Notes under the pieces: generated by a model | Database searches by the model: none | Seen by the model: only the letters and a program-made list of their open reading frames with translations | What the model was told of the DNA's origin: nothing | Source of the DNA: Geotalea sp. SG265 | GTDB taxonomy: Bacteria; Desulfobacterota; Desulfuromonadia; Geobacterales; Geobacteraceae | Length of the DNA: 64,000 bases | Reading direction: 5' to 3' | NCBI RefSeq assembly: GCF_022808985.1 | Contig: NZ_JAKZFT010000003.1 | Location: 124,001-188,000 of the forward strand | Translations under genes and position numbers: made by a program | Shown here: in pieces, positions 1-8,217 of the stretch | Position numbering within the stretch: position 1 is the stretch's first letter | Layout: every line of letters starts with the position of its first letter

Positions 1-424
1 CATAACGGACGTCGTCGAAGATGAAGAATTCGGCTTCAGGCCCGAAATAAGCGGTATCGGCAAGGCCGGTGGATTTCAGGTAGGCTTCTGCCTTGCGGGC
101 GATGTTACGCGGGTCACGGCTGTAGTCTTCCTTGGTGATCGGATCGAAAATGTTGCAGATCAGACTCAGGGTCGGAATAGCGCAGAATGGATCCAATTTG
201 GCAGTGTTCGGATCAGGAATGATGATCATATCGGAAGCATGGATCGGCTGCCAGCCACGAATGGAAGAACCGTCGAAACCCTGCCCTTCTTCAAAGGTAT
301 CTTCACCGAATTCACTCATGGGCACAGTAAAGTGCTGCCAAATACCGACAAAATCCATGAATTTGAAATCGACCATCAGTACGCCGTTTTCTTTGGCAAA
401 TTCTACTACCTGTTTTGGTGTCAT
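1..424 (-). CDS. glnA: glutamine synthetase type I, N-terminal part (cut by window edge)
   Basis: Glutamine synthetase makes glutamine from glutamate, ammonia and ATP in the cytoplasm. The minus strand translates without a stop from an ATG at 424 ([20 protein letters not shown]) to the window edge, giving about 141 residues of a roughly 470-residue family. The DGSSIRGW signature of the N-terminal beta-grasp domain is at residues 51-58, followed by a region ending [11 protein letters not shown], the start of the catalytic domain. An AGGAGAGA ribosome-binding site lies just upstream of the ATG. The gene follows glnB by 37 bp, the usual glnBA pair, so it should be transcribed from the sigma-54 promoter near 920-938. 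The identity is certain; the C-terminal part, including any adenylylation site, is outside the window. Confidence 0.97.
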   Translation of the reverse strand, partial: MTPKQVVEFAKENGVLMVDFKFMDFVGIWQHFTVPMSEFGEDTFEEGQGFDGSSIRGWQPIHASDMIIIPDPNTAKLDPFCAIPTLSLICNIFDPITKEDYSRDPRNIARKAEAYLKSTGLADTAYFGPEAEFFIFDDVRY

Positions 425-461
425 CTAAAATCTCTCCTTTTTAAATATTTTAAAAATGAGT

Positions 462-827
<366 letters not shown>

Positions 828-850
828 TCAAAAGCGAGCGGATTATATGT

Positions 851-873
851 GCCTTGCCTCTAAAATGCAAGGC
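851..873 (-). other. inverted repeat in the glnB 5' leader
   Basis: A perfect 7-bp inverted repeat, GCCTTGC-N9-GCAAGGC, lies between the predicted sigma-54 start site (near 910) and the glnB start. A second small hairpin (GCTC-N6-GAGC) follows at about 827-840. The leader RNA would be about 110 nt with two hairpins before the ribosome-binding site. It could be an attenuator or a protein-binding RNA element; no clear U-tract follows the first stem, so a simple terminator is not supported. Confidence 0.4.
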
Positions 874-919
874 TAATCAACTCGAGCCAAGGATCGTGAT
901 CTTGCAGCTGTGGAAAGTA

Positions 920-938
920 TAGCAATTCTTTTGCCAAT
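920..938 (-). promoter_or_regulatory. sigma-54 (RpoN) promoter of glnBA
   Basis: On the minus strand the sequence TTGGCAAAAGAATTGCT has the -24 GG and -12 GC elements separated by exactly 10 bases, matching TGGCAC-N5-TTGCW at the key positions. The predicted start site is near 910, about 110 bases before the glnB start. Sigma-54 control of glnBA under an NtrC-type activator is well established in proteobacteria. The activator binding site should lie upstream, between here and about 1060. Confidence 0.8.
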
Positions 939-1019
939 GGCTGCAATCAAAGATTCTACTGTAGAATTGACAAGTTACATATGAGCAGCAACAAAGATGA
1001 TGCCACACAAGCCCACATC

Positions 1020-1046
1020 TTAGGCAAATCGGAGCAATCTGCCTAA
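1020..1046. repeat. inverted repeat between panE-like gene and the glnBA promoter
   Basis: A perfect 7-bp inverted repeat, TTAGGCA-N13-TGCCTAA, lies 20 bp beyond the panE-like stop codon and about 100 bp upstream of the sigma-54 promoter. No T-run follows on either strand, so it is a weak terminator candidate. Its distance from the promoter also fits an enhancer (activator) site, but it does not match the classical NtrC site closely. Confidence 0.35.
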
Positions 1047-1066
1047 TATATAGTCATCCGGCAAGT

Positions 1067-1981
1067 TCATGCTGTGCGGGTTGCCTCCTCAAGGAATGCA
1101 TGCAGTTGATCCACCCGCGGCATGGCAACCCCTTTCCGTCGGGCTGCAGCCAGAGGTTGGGCAAAAATGGCGTCGAGCTCCAGCTCCCTTCCCTCTTCGC
1201 GGTCGATCTGCATGGAGGGCTTGTAGGCCCCCATGGCGTCGGTAAATTCAAGCATTTCTTCGGCATAATCCAACGATATCGGCGAAGAAAGACCTTGAGA
1301 GTTCGCTGCCTTGATGAGCTCGACCATGATTTCGCGAAGAGACTGGCGCGTCCTTGGATGGCTGAGAAGAACGTTGACCGGCTTTTGCAACAATGCACAG
1401 GTGCCGTTGAAGGGGATATTCCAGACCAGTTTTTCCCACCGTGCCTTTTTCAGGTCGGCAACGGCACAACAGGGTACGCCCGCATCACTGAAAAGGTTTG
1501 CAACCATTTCCGCCCGCTCCATTTCCCTTCGCGAATGCTCGCCGAGGATGATCCGGCCTGCCCCCAGATGATGTACCACGCCCGGCTCTCCCCTGTTGGA
1601 GCAGAGGAATGCCACGCCCCCCATGACCCGGTCGCCGCCGAAAATTTCGGCAAGGGCATCTTCGTTACCGAGGCCGTTCTGCAAGGTAAGGATGATGCTG
1701 TCATCCCTCAGGAGCGGCGTTATGAGCTCACGATATGAGTGATTGGCGAAGGTCTTCAGTCCCACAAGCACCAGGTCCACCGATCCAATCTCCTGGCTGC
1801 TTCCGTAGCCGGCAACGGGAAAGAGCCGGAAATTGCCGTTGATTGAGAATACGCTGAGCCCCTTCTTTCTGATCGCTTCCAAATCGCGCCGCAGAAGAAA
1901 ACGGACGTCATTTCCTCCTTTCTGCAGCATCGCTCCATAATACAAACCCAGGGCTCCTGCACCAACCACCGCTATTCGCAC
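1067..1981 (-). CDS. ketopantoate reductase family protein (2-dehydropantoate 2-reductase)
   Basis: The family reduces 2-dehydropantoate to pantoate with NADPH in pantothenate/CoA synthesis. The N-terminus has the Rossmann motif AVVGAGALGLYYG, a typical PanE start, and the protein is about 304 residues, the usual length. A conserved lysine region (KKARWEKLVWNIPFNGTCAL) matches the catalytic Lys and Asn of the ketopantoate reductase C-terminal domain. I chose the GTG at 1981 because a GGAGG site lies 5 bases upstream; an in-frame ATG at 1993 overlaps that site. Some paralogs of this family act on other 2-keto acids, so the substrate is not certain. It is a single gene divergent from the M23 peptidase gene. 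Confidence 0.85.
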   Translation of the reverse strand: MRIAVVGAGALGLYYGAMLQKGGNDVRFLLRRDLEAIRKKGLSVFSINGNFRLFPVAGYGSSQEIGSVDLVLVGLKTFANHSYRELITPLLRDDSIILTLQNGLGNEDALAEIFGGDRVMGGVAFLCSNRGEPGVVHHLGAGRIILGEHSRREMERAEMVANLFSDAGVPCCAVADLKKARWEKLVWNIPFNGTCALLQKPVNVLLSHPRTRQSLREIMVELIKAANSQGLSSPISLDYAEEMLEFTDAMGAYKPSMQIDREEGRELELDAIFAQPLAAARRKGVAMPRVDQLHAFLEEATRTA

Positions 1982-1997
1982 TGAAACCTCCATAAAC

Positions 1998-2026
1998 TTG
2001 TAAATCGACTGTTAACACTGTATAGT
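1998..2026 (+). promoter_or_regulatory. sigma-70-type promoter for the M23 peptidase gene
   Basis: TTGTAA at 1998-2003 and TATAGT at 2021-2026 are separated by 17 bases, with a start site expected near 2033, about 35 bases before the ATG at 2068. Both hexamers are close to consensus. Confidence 0.5.
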
Positions 2027-2067
2027 GATCACGTTTTCATACTTGCACAAGGAATCAGCTCACGGAC

Positions 2068-2820
2068 ATGCGGCTCTCCCTGCGAAATATCGTTTTTCTC
2101 ACACTGGCGCCGCCTTTTTTCTCCCTTACCGCCCATGCCGACTTTTACCGTTTGCAAACCGATGATGGGGTGGAAGTTTTTACCAATACCCCCACCACTG
2201 TCGGGGCAGTTAAAATCATGAAAGAAGAGGCGCCGGGGCGCCCCCCCCAAAGGAAAAAAGTCCCCCTGAAAAAGGCCGTGCTGGAAACCACCAAGCCTAC
2301 TGCCCATGAAGAAGAGAACCAGCAACAGCAACTGGATCTGCCTCTTACCGGCAGGATTTCCTCAAACTACGGCTGGCGCCATGATCCCATTGACGGCAAT
2401 TTAAGGCATCACAGCGGCGTCGATATAGCCGTCGTCTCGGGAACACCGGTCAAAGCAATCGCGCCGGGGACAGTAACCTTCAGCGGCAACCGCGGCGGCT
2501 ACGGCAATCTCATCATCATCGAGCACGAGGGGGGCATGACCTCTCTCTACGGCCACAATTCCGTACTGCTCGTGTCCGAAGGAGAGACCGTCGATGCCAG
2601 TAAGATCATTGCCCTCTCCGGATCCACCGGCCGCTCGACCGGCCCCCACCTTCATTTTGAATTGTGGAAAAACGGCACGAACCTGACCCAGGCTTACATC
2701 GAAGACCGTCAGGGCAGCTTCAAAAATGCCGCCATGGCCGCCAGTCGCATTCGGCATGACGAGATCAAGCGGTTCGTGGAAAAGAACGGCACCATCGTCT
2801 TCACCAACCTTCCCCAATAG
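2068..2820 (+). CDS. secreted M23 (LytM-type) metalloendopeptidase
   Basis: Predicted periplasmic peptidoglycan hydrolase or hydrolase-like activator. Residues 1-24 are a signal peptide ending in TAHA. The M23 domain spans about residues 88-205 and keeps the zinc and catalytic residues: HSGVD (His115, Asp119) and HLHFELW (His194, His196), so it should be active. An unusual feature is a pair of similar short segments flanking the domain, DGVEVFTNTP near residues 33-42 and NGTIVFTNLPQ at the C-terminus, both resembling the core of the DUF4124 domain. Codons 59-62 contain a C8 run (2241-2248). The ATG has no strong ribosome-binding site close by. It converges on hrpB, with 27 bp between stops. 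Confidence 0.9.
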   Translation: MRLSLRNIVFLTLAPPFFSLTAHADFYRLQTDDGVEVFTNTPTTVGAVKIMKEEAPGRPPQRKKVPLKKAVLETTKPTAHEEENQQQQLDLPLTGRISSNYGWRHDPIDGNLRHHSGVDIAVVSGTPVKAIAPGTVTFSGNRGGYGNLIIIEHEGGMTSLYGHNSVLLVSEGETVDASKIIALSGSTGRSTGPHLHFELWKNGTNLTQAYIEDRQGSFKNAAMAASRIRHDEIKRFVEKNGTIVFTNLPQ

Positions 2821-2847
2821 CCCCCTGCAACACTTTTCAAGGTACTG

Positions 2848-5352
2848 TCAGCCCCGTGGCTTCGTTTTCCGCGTCGGCACTGCATTCCAGGGATCGTCGG
2901 GCCAGGGATGTTTCGGATAGCGCCCCTTCAACTCCTTTTTTACTTGCGGATAGGTGGCATTCCAAAAATTCCGCAGATCCTGTGTCACCTGGATGGGGCG
3001 GCGTGCCGGGGAAAGAAGATGGAGCGTTACGGTTACCCGGCCTTCGGCCACAGTTGGAGTGTCGGCGAGACCGAATAGCTCCTGCAGCTTCACCGCCAGC
3101 ACCGGCGGCTCGTCTTCGGAGTACTCAAGTGGAATTGACGAACCGCTGGGGACGGTGACGTGCGCCGGCGCCTGCTCTTCCACGAAGCGAAGCTGTGGGT
3201 AATCCAACAAGTGCTTCAGTGGCGCCAAGATGTCAATTGCATGGAGTTCCGATTTTGTCTTAACTCCGCCCAGGAACGGACCCAACCATTGGGGCAGTAT
3301 TCGCAACAAATTATCCGCTGAAAAATCAGGCAGCCCCACATCGGGAAAGACTCGGGAAAGGAAATGAACCCGCAGCCGAAACTGTTCCACCCGGTTGGTC
3401 CAATTCAGGGCAGCAAGCCCTGCACCGGCTGCAATTCCATCTAGCAGAGCGGTTGCCGTCTCCTCTGCAGTAGGAGCAATCGGTCTCGTCGCCAGGACAA
3501 GAGCACCAAGGCGCTCCTCCTCCCGGGCCAGCACCCTCTGTGACTTTTCATCCCATGCCACTACGCGCAGCCATTGGATCTCACGGTCAAATTCCTTGCG
3601 TATCGTGCCCAGATCCAGAGTTGTGGCTGAATGTATCTGGCCATCTCCCTTCTCCCCTCCTTCCATGACGACGGCAACGATGAAAGGAATATCCCGGAGA
3701 GAGCTCCTGCCGCTCAGGGTTCCCCCCTTGCCGTTGGCAAGCAGGTAGCGAGGAGAACCCGCCTCCCGCTGCTGACCGACGCGATCGGGATAGGCCAGTG
3801 CCAGCAAAAGCCCTACAGTTGCAGCAGTTAGCGGAAGAGCAGCCTCGTTGCAATCTGCCTGTTTCCGCAATTGCATGGCCAAGCGGTCCACGGTCGAGAT
3901 GCTTTGGTGGTCGGGAAGCTTTCCTACCCTCCCCCCCTTTCGCCAGTCAGACAAGAGTTCAAGCCGATCGACGATATCGCTATCGCTGGTTTCAGGTCTG
4001 TCGGCAGGGTTGAAGGAAAAAACATCCCGCTCGGTGAGAAGCGCGGCGATATCGCAAGCCACTCGCCCGTATCCCCTTCGCTTCCCTTCGATAATGAGAT
4101 GGGCCAGGCGAGGATGAACCGGCAGTAAGGCCATGCTGCGGCCAAGTTGGGTGATGAGAAAATTACTGTCGAGAGCTCCGAGTTTTCTCAACAGTTCACG
4201 GGCTTCGGCTAGGTTGGCAGCGGGCGGCGCATCGAGCCACGACAGGGCAGCGGCATCGTTCTCCCCCCATAAGGCCAGCTCCAGGGCAAGTGAAGAAAGA
4301 TCCGAAGAGCGTATCTCGGGGGTGGTGAAGGGAATGAGCGTCGATTGGGAATGCTCCATCCAGAGGCGGTAGCAGATACCAGGCGCTGTACGACCGCCCC
4401 TGCCGGCCCGTTGGATCGCTGACGCTGCGGATATGCGGGTGGTGACCAATCGATTGAGGCCGGTGGCAGGATCGAAGCGCAGTTGGCGGCACAGGCCGCT
4501 GTCGATGACAACCCTCACCCCTTCGATGGTCAAACTGGTTTCGGCAATATTGGTGGCGAGCACTATTTTACGCCCTGGGCCCGGCACGATGGCCTGTTCC
4601 TGCCTGGCATACGGAAGATCGCCGTACAGGGGGTGGACAGCAGCTTTCACCGTGCCGTCAAGAAGGCTTTGGCAGCGCCTGATTTCTCCCCCCCCCGGCA
4701 GAAAGACGAGGATGTCTCCTTCCGTCTCGGCCAATGCCCTGCGAATGGCGGCTGCAGTTATATCCGCGGTTCGCCCTTTGGGCTCTGCGGGCAGGTAGCG
4801 GATATCCACCGGGTAGCTGCGCCCTTCGCTGGTCAGAAGGGGTGCACCAAGAAGCTGTGCTATGGGCGCTCCATCAAGGGTGGCGGACATGACCATTAGC
4901 TTCATGTCAGGGCGCAGGCCGAGCTGGGCGTCGCGGCAGAGGGCCAGAGCCAGATCGCTCTGCAGGTTCCTTTCGTGGAACTCGTCAAAGATGACCAGTT
5001 GAACCCCGGCAAGTTGTGGATCGGTCTGCAAACGCCGGGTGAGGATGCCTTCGGTGACCACCTCGACACGAGTTGCAGCTGAGACTTTTCGTTCGAAACG
5101 GATAGTGTAGCCGATGGTTTTTCCCACCGTCTCGCCCAGCTGGGCAGCCATCCATCGAGCGGCATTGGCGGCCGCCAGACGGCGAGGCTCCAGCATGACG
5201 ATTCTGCTGTCCTTGGGAAGGGCCTGCAGCAGCGCTAGCGGCACCCTCGTCGTTTTTCCAGCCCCCGGAGGCGCCTGGAGCACAACGGCAGGATTTTCTT
5301 GAACGGCTTGCAGCAACTGGGGAAGGATATCATCGATGGGCAACCGTTTCAT
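2848..5352 (-). CDS. hrpB: ATP-dependent RNA helicase HrpB
   Basis: DExH-box helicase of the HrpB family, about 834 residues. From the ATG at 5352, the Walker A motif PPGAGKTT is at residues 28-35, the DEFH box at 123-126 (IFDEFHERNL), the SAT motif at 156-158, motif V as TNIAETSLTIEG and motif VI as QRAGRGGR. The HrpB-specific C-terminal region follows. Its biological substrate in bacteria is not well defined. The ATG at 5352 lies 4 bases beyond the upstream HAD gene's stop, suggesting translational coupling; an in-frame ATG at 5373 inside that gene is an alternative. A G9 run (minus strand; 4688-4696) encodes the glycines of the FLPGGGEI segment and is a potential slippage site. Last gene of a PAP2-HAD-hrpB operon. 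Confidence 0.93.
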   Translation of the reverse strand: MKRLPIDDILPQLLQAVQENPAVVLQAPPGAGKTTRVPLALLQALPKDSRIVMLEPRRLAAANAARWMAAQLGETVGKTIGYTIRFERKVSAATRVEVVTEGILTRRLQTDPQLAGVQLVIFDEFHERNLQSDLALALCRDAQLGLRPDMKLMVMSATLDGAPIAQLLGAPLLTSEGRSYPVDIRYLPAEPKGRTADITAAAIRRALAETEGDILVFLPGGGEIRRCQSLLDGTVKAAVHPLYGDLPYARQEQAIVPGPGRKIVLATNIAETSLTIEGVRVVIDSGLCRQLRFDPATGLNRLVTTRISAASAIQRAGRGGRTAPGICYRLWMEHSQSTLIPFTTPEIRSSDLSSLALELALWGENDAAALSWLDAPPAANLAEARELLRKLGALDSNFLITQLGRSMALLPVHPRLAHLIIEGKRRGYGRVACDIAALLTERDVFSFNPADRPETSDSDIVDRLELLSDWRKGGRVGKLPDHQSISTVDRLAMQLRKQADCNEAALPLTAATVGLLLALAYPDRVGQQREAGSPRYLLANGKGGTLSGRSSLRDIPFIVAVVMEGGEKGDGQIHSATTLDLGTIRKEFDREIQWLRVVAWDEKSQRVLAREEERLGALVLATRPIAPTAEETATALLDGIAAGAGLAALNWTNRVEQFRLRVHFLSRVFPDVGLPDFSADNLLRILPQWLGPFLGGVKTKSELHAIDILAPLKHLLDYPQLRFVEEQAPAHVTVPSGSSIPLEYSEDEPPVLAVKLQELFGLADTPTVAEGRVTVTLHLLSPARRPIQVTQDLRNFWNATYPQVKKELKGRYPKHPWPDDPWNAVPTRKTKPRG

Positions 5353-5356
5353 TGAG

Positions 5357-6037
5357 CTAGCGAAAAAGGGCATCCAGTCCGGTGAGGTCGATCCCCACCA
5401 GAGATTCGACCACCCTGGCAGCAGCCCCAAGTTTCTCTTCGGGATAGCTGTTGGTCACGGCGAGGACCTTGAGCCCGGCAGCGGTGGCGGAGGCAATACC
5501 GGCTGGGGTATCCTCTATGGCAAGGCAACGGGCAGGGGCAATGCTCAGCGCAGGAAATGCCTCCGCAAGCCTTTTCACGGCAAGCTGGTAGCTTTCCGGA
5601 TCGGGCTTGCTGGCTGCCACCTCATCGGCGGTGACAAGTATGTCGAAAACACCACCGATGTGCAGCTGCTGAAGGATTGGTGCAATATCGGAAGCAAGGG
5701 CGCCACTGCAAAGGCCGATCGGGCAGGTACCTTTTAATGTACGGATCAGTTCCACCACCCCTGGGAATGGGGTTACCCCAGCGGCAATGATGCAGTTGAA
5801 GGCAGCTGCCTTTTTGCCGATCATCATACTGAGCTCATCGGCATCGAGGGCCTTTCCTCCGGCGGCATAGGCTTCCCGGAAGGCATCCCGATCATCGAAT
5901 CCGATATAATGCCCCACATACTCCTCCCAGGAGTAACCAAGGCCAAGAGGAACGAGTACCTCCTGAAAGGCCTTGTAATGAAGCGGCTCCGTATCCACTA
6001 TGATACCGTCGAAATCGAAAATAACCGCGGCAGGCAT
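5357..6037 (-). CDS. HAD-superfamily phosphatase, beta-phosphoglucomutase-like
   Basis: A 226-residue subfamily IA HAD hydrolase. Motif I is FDFDGIIVDTEP at residues 7-18 with the nucleophile and acid aspartates, motif II is the Ser in GLCSGA, motif III the lysine in AASKPDPESY, and motif IV is AIEDTPAGIASA. The helical cap lies between motifs I and II. The sequence resembles beta-phosphoglucomutase or phosphoglycolate phosphatase-type enzymes, and the substrate cannot be told from sequence. A GGAGGAG site precedes the ATG. It lies 15 bp after the PAP2 gene and 4 bp before hrpB. Confidence 0.88.
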   Translation of the reverse strand: MPAAVIFDFDGIIVDTEPLHYKAFQEVLVPLGLGYSWEEYVGHYIGFDDRDAFREAYAAGGKALDADELSMMIGKKAAAFNCIIAAGVTPFPGVVELIRTLKGTCPIGLCSGALASDIAPILQQLHIGGVFDILVTADEVAASKPDPESYQLAVKRLAEAFPALSIAPARCLAIEDTPAGIASATAAGLKVLAVTNSYPEEKLGAAARVVESLVGIDLTGLDALFR

Positions 6038-6052
6038 GACTCCTCCGTTATT

Positions 6053-6862
6053 CTAAAATCTGCCGATGAGGGCCAGGGACGCGCCATCTGTGGACACGGC
6101 AGGCGCAATGGTCAACCTGGAGGCGTTCTTGCCGGCATGGTAATTGGTCACGACCCTGCCGCAGAGTTCACCGATGACGGCCCCCAGCAATACGTCGCTG
6201 GCCCAGTGTTTATCCTGATAGATACGTGAAAAGCCGACGAATCCGGCAGCGGAATAGGCGAGCATTTTGACGCTGAAACTGTCGGATGTTCTGGCAACCA
6301 CCGATGCCATGGCAAATGAGCTGGCGGTGTGCATGGAAGGCATGGAATCGTAATCGGTGGTAAAGGAAAATGGTTTGAAATCGGCCTTGTCCCCGCTTTT
6401 AAAGGGGCGCCCTCTGCCGAAACCTTCCTTGAGAAGAAAAGTGGTGGCATCGGCCAGGATCAGCGACTCGCCGAGCATCTCCCCCAGGCTCCGGTATTTT
6501 TCGGAACCCGCCAGGACGCCGCCGCCGTAAAAGGCAGCAGCCACGCCAAGATGAAGATAGGGACTGCCCACGAAACTGCCGGCATCGGTCGCCCGATCCA
6601 GATTCTTTCCCTTGAGTCCCATGACCTTCGACCTGATATCGTCATCGAAGTAATAGGTTAGCCCTACGGCTCCCGCCGCGGCGAGCGTACCGAAGATATT
6701 CTCCCGATCTACCGGTGCTGCTGCAACCTGGACCGCTTCTTGACCCAGACGTCCCAGTTCATCCTTGATGGCCGTGGTACTGTTGAAGAGATTGTCATCG
6801 GCAGCCAGTGCCGGTGAAGAACAAAGCGTCAAGACCACCAAAAGATAAATCAGCCTTTGCAC
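6053..6862 (-). CDS. exported PAP2-family phosphatase
   Basis: A 269-residue secreted or periplasm-facing acid phosphatase of the PAP2 superfamily. Residues 1-20 form a signal peptide (…SSPALAA). The three phosphatase motifs are KEGFGRGRP (KX6RP), PSMHTAS (PSGH-type) and SRIYQDKHWASDV (SRX5HX3D), so the active site is complete. Family members dephosphorylate undecaprenyl pyrophosphate, lipid phosphates or lipid A. Its position beside the export genes at 7-11 kb allows a role with a polyprenyl carrier, but that is inference. An AGGGG site precedes the ATG. It begins the PAP2-HAD-hrpB run. Confidence 0.88.
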   Translation of the reverse strand: MQRLIYLLVVLTLCSSPALAADDNLFNSTTAIKDELGRLGQEAVQVAAAPVDRENIFGTLAAAGAVGLTYYFDDDIRSKVMGLKGKNLDRATDAGSFVGSPYLHLGVAAAFYGGGVLAGSEKYRSLGEMLGESLILADATTFLLKEGFGRGRPFKSGDKADFKPFSFTTDYDSMPSMHTASSFAMASVVARTSDSFSVKMLAYSAAGFVGFSRIYQDKHWASDVLLGAVIGELCGRVVTNYHAGKNASRLTIAPAVSTDGASLALIGRF

Positions 6863-7016
6863 ATAGACCCCTGTTTGTGGAACCGATTATTTTTCAACAC
6901 CGCTGCCCTGCTAGACAGATGAGCCAATAAACGATAAATCCCCAGACGACGGAAACAGTCACCTGAGGAGGGTTATCGTATATCATACATTGCCGGAAGG
7001 GCTCTTGACACAAACG

Positions 7017-8207
7017 CTACGACCGTTGCCGCCGGGTAAAGGTCAGGGCATCCTTGATCTCGTTCCAGCGCCCCCGGTCCTCATCGGACATTTTATCAAA
7101 ATATTCTTGAACGAAAACGGCAAAGACCGACAGGAAAAAGGCGGTAACCGTTGAAAGCAGCACGATCAATGAGCGTTTCGGCTTGCTCTTCTTGGCAGGC
7201 ACCACCGCATCGTCCAGCACCTGGATGGAGGACGAATCCTTAGCCTCGTTATACTTGGCCACCTCGTACTGTTTTTTCAGCTGCTCGTATATGGCTTCCT
7301 GGGTCTTCACCTCCCGCAGCCTCCGGGCGTATTCCAGCCCCAGGTTGGGCACACTGCCCACCGCCGGAATGACATCGCCGGCGCTGTTGCCGGAAAAAGC
7401 CCCCACCTGGTTGCGCAGCTTGGCAATGGAGGTCCTGAGCAGTTGCACGTCAGGGCTTTCATCGGTCTGGAAGGATTTGAGGGAGGCTAGCTGCACCTCC
7501 TTGGCGACGATCTCTGCCTTGATTTTAGCAATCCCTTCGATGGAGGCGGCGGCCTGGGAATCAACCTTCAACATCTTGTTTTTTTCCTGGAAGTCACGCA
7601 GGCTGTTTTCCGCCTTGGCCAAGTCATCCTTCACCAGATCCAGGCGTTTTTCAAGAAAGCTCCTCTCGGTCCCCGCCTTGGTCAGGTTAAGCTGAACGCT
7701 CCTGTTTCCCAGTTCGGCGACCATGGTATTGGCAAGGGTCGCAGCCAGCAGCGGATCCTTGTTGTCGGCAGTGATGGTAATGATACCGTCTTTACCGGCC
7801 TGGGTCTTTACAACGCCAGCCAGGGCCAGCCTCGCCTCATCAAGGCTTTTGCATTCGAATTTCTTCTGCAGGTCCAGCTTCTTAATGACGGCATCGGCAA
7901 CGGAGCGGCTTTTCAGAATGCCCAGATAGAGGTCGGAACTCCCGCCGAGGGCACCACCGGCAAGGCCGGCCAGTCCCCCCACTTGTCCCAGCAGCGCAGA
8001 GATACCGCCCCCCGAGTCTTTCTGCGGCGGCAGGACCCGGGCAGTGGCCGTATATACATTGGGCATGGTCAGGCTTAATCCGACCGACAGCACCACCGCA
8101 GCCGCACAGACCTTGATAATCAGCTTCTTGCGCTTGACGATAACCCTGAGGAGATCGAGAAGGTTGATTTCCTCTTCCGCTTGCAGCTCGTCTCTATTCG
8201 TTTCCAT
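7017..8207 (-). CDS. Wzz/GumC-type polysaccharide chain-length determinant
   Basis: Inner-membrane polysaccharide co-polymerase, about 396 residues. A Wzz domain with transmembrane helix 1 (KVCAAAVVLSVGLSL, about residues 33-50) is followed by a large periplasmic region with coiled-coil stretches (residues about 190-310) and a second helix near 345-367 (LIVLLSTVTAFFLSVFAVF). There is no cytoplasmic tyrosine-kinase domain, so it is the kinase-less type. I chose METNRDEL at 8207, where AGAGG lies 6 bases upstream, over the ATG two codons earlier. It follows the SLBB exporter gene by 10 bp and should work with it in export of a surface polysaccharide. No glycosyltransferase or Wzy gene is in the window. 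Confidence 0.9.
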   Translation of the reverse strand: METNRDELQAEEEINLLDLLRVIVKRKKLIIKVCAAAVVLSVGLSLTMPNVYTATARVLPPQKDSGGGISALLGQVGGLAGLAGGALGGSSDLYLGILKSRSVADAVIKKLDLQKKFECKSLDEARLALAGVVKTQAGKDGIITITADNKDPLLAATLANTMVAELGNRSVQLNLTKAGTERSFLEKRLDLVKDDLAKAENSLRDFQEKNKMLKVDSQAAASIEGIAKIKAEIVAKEVQLASLKSFQTDESPDVQLLRTSIAKLRNQVGAFSGNSAGDVIPAVGSVPNLGLEYARRLREVKTQEAIYEQLKKQYEVAKYNEAKDSSSIQVLDDAVVPAKKSKPKRSLIVLLSTVTAFFLSVFAVFVQEYFDKMSDEDRGRWNEIKDALTFTRRQRS

Positions 8208-8217
8208 CCCCATCCTC

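Noticed and set aside
840-860. Second sigma-54-like match AGGCACATATAATCCGC on the minus strand near glnB
   Set aside because: The GG to GC distance is 12 bases, not 10, so the spacing is wrong. The site at 920-938 fits better.
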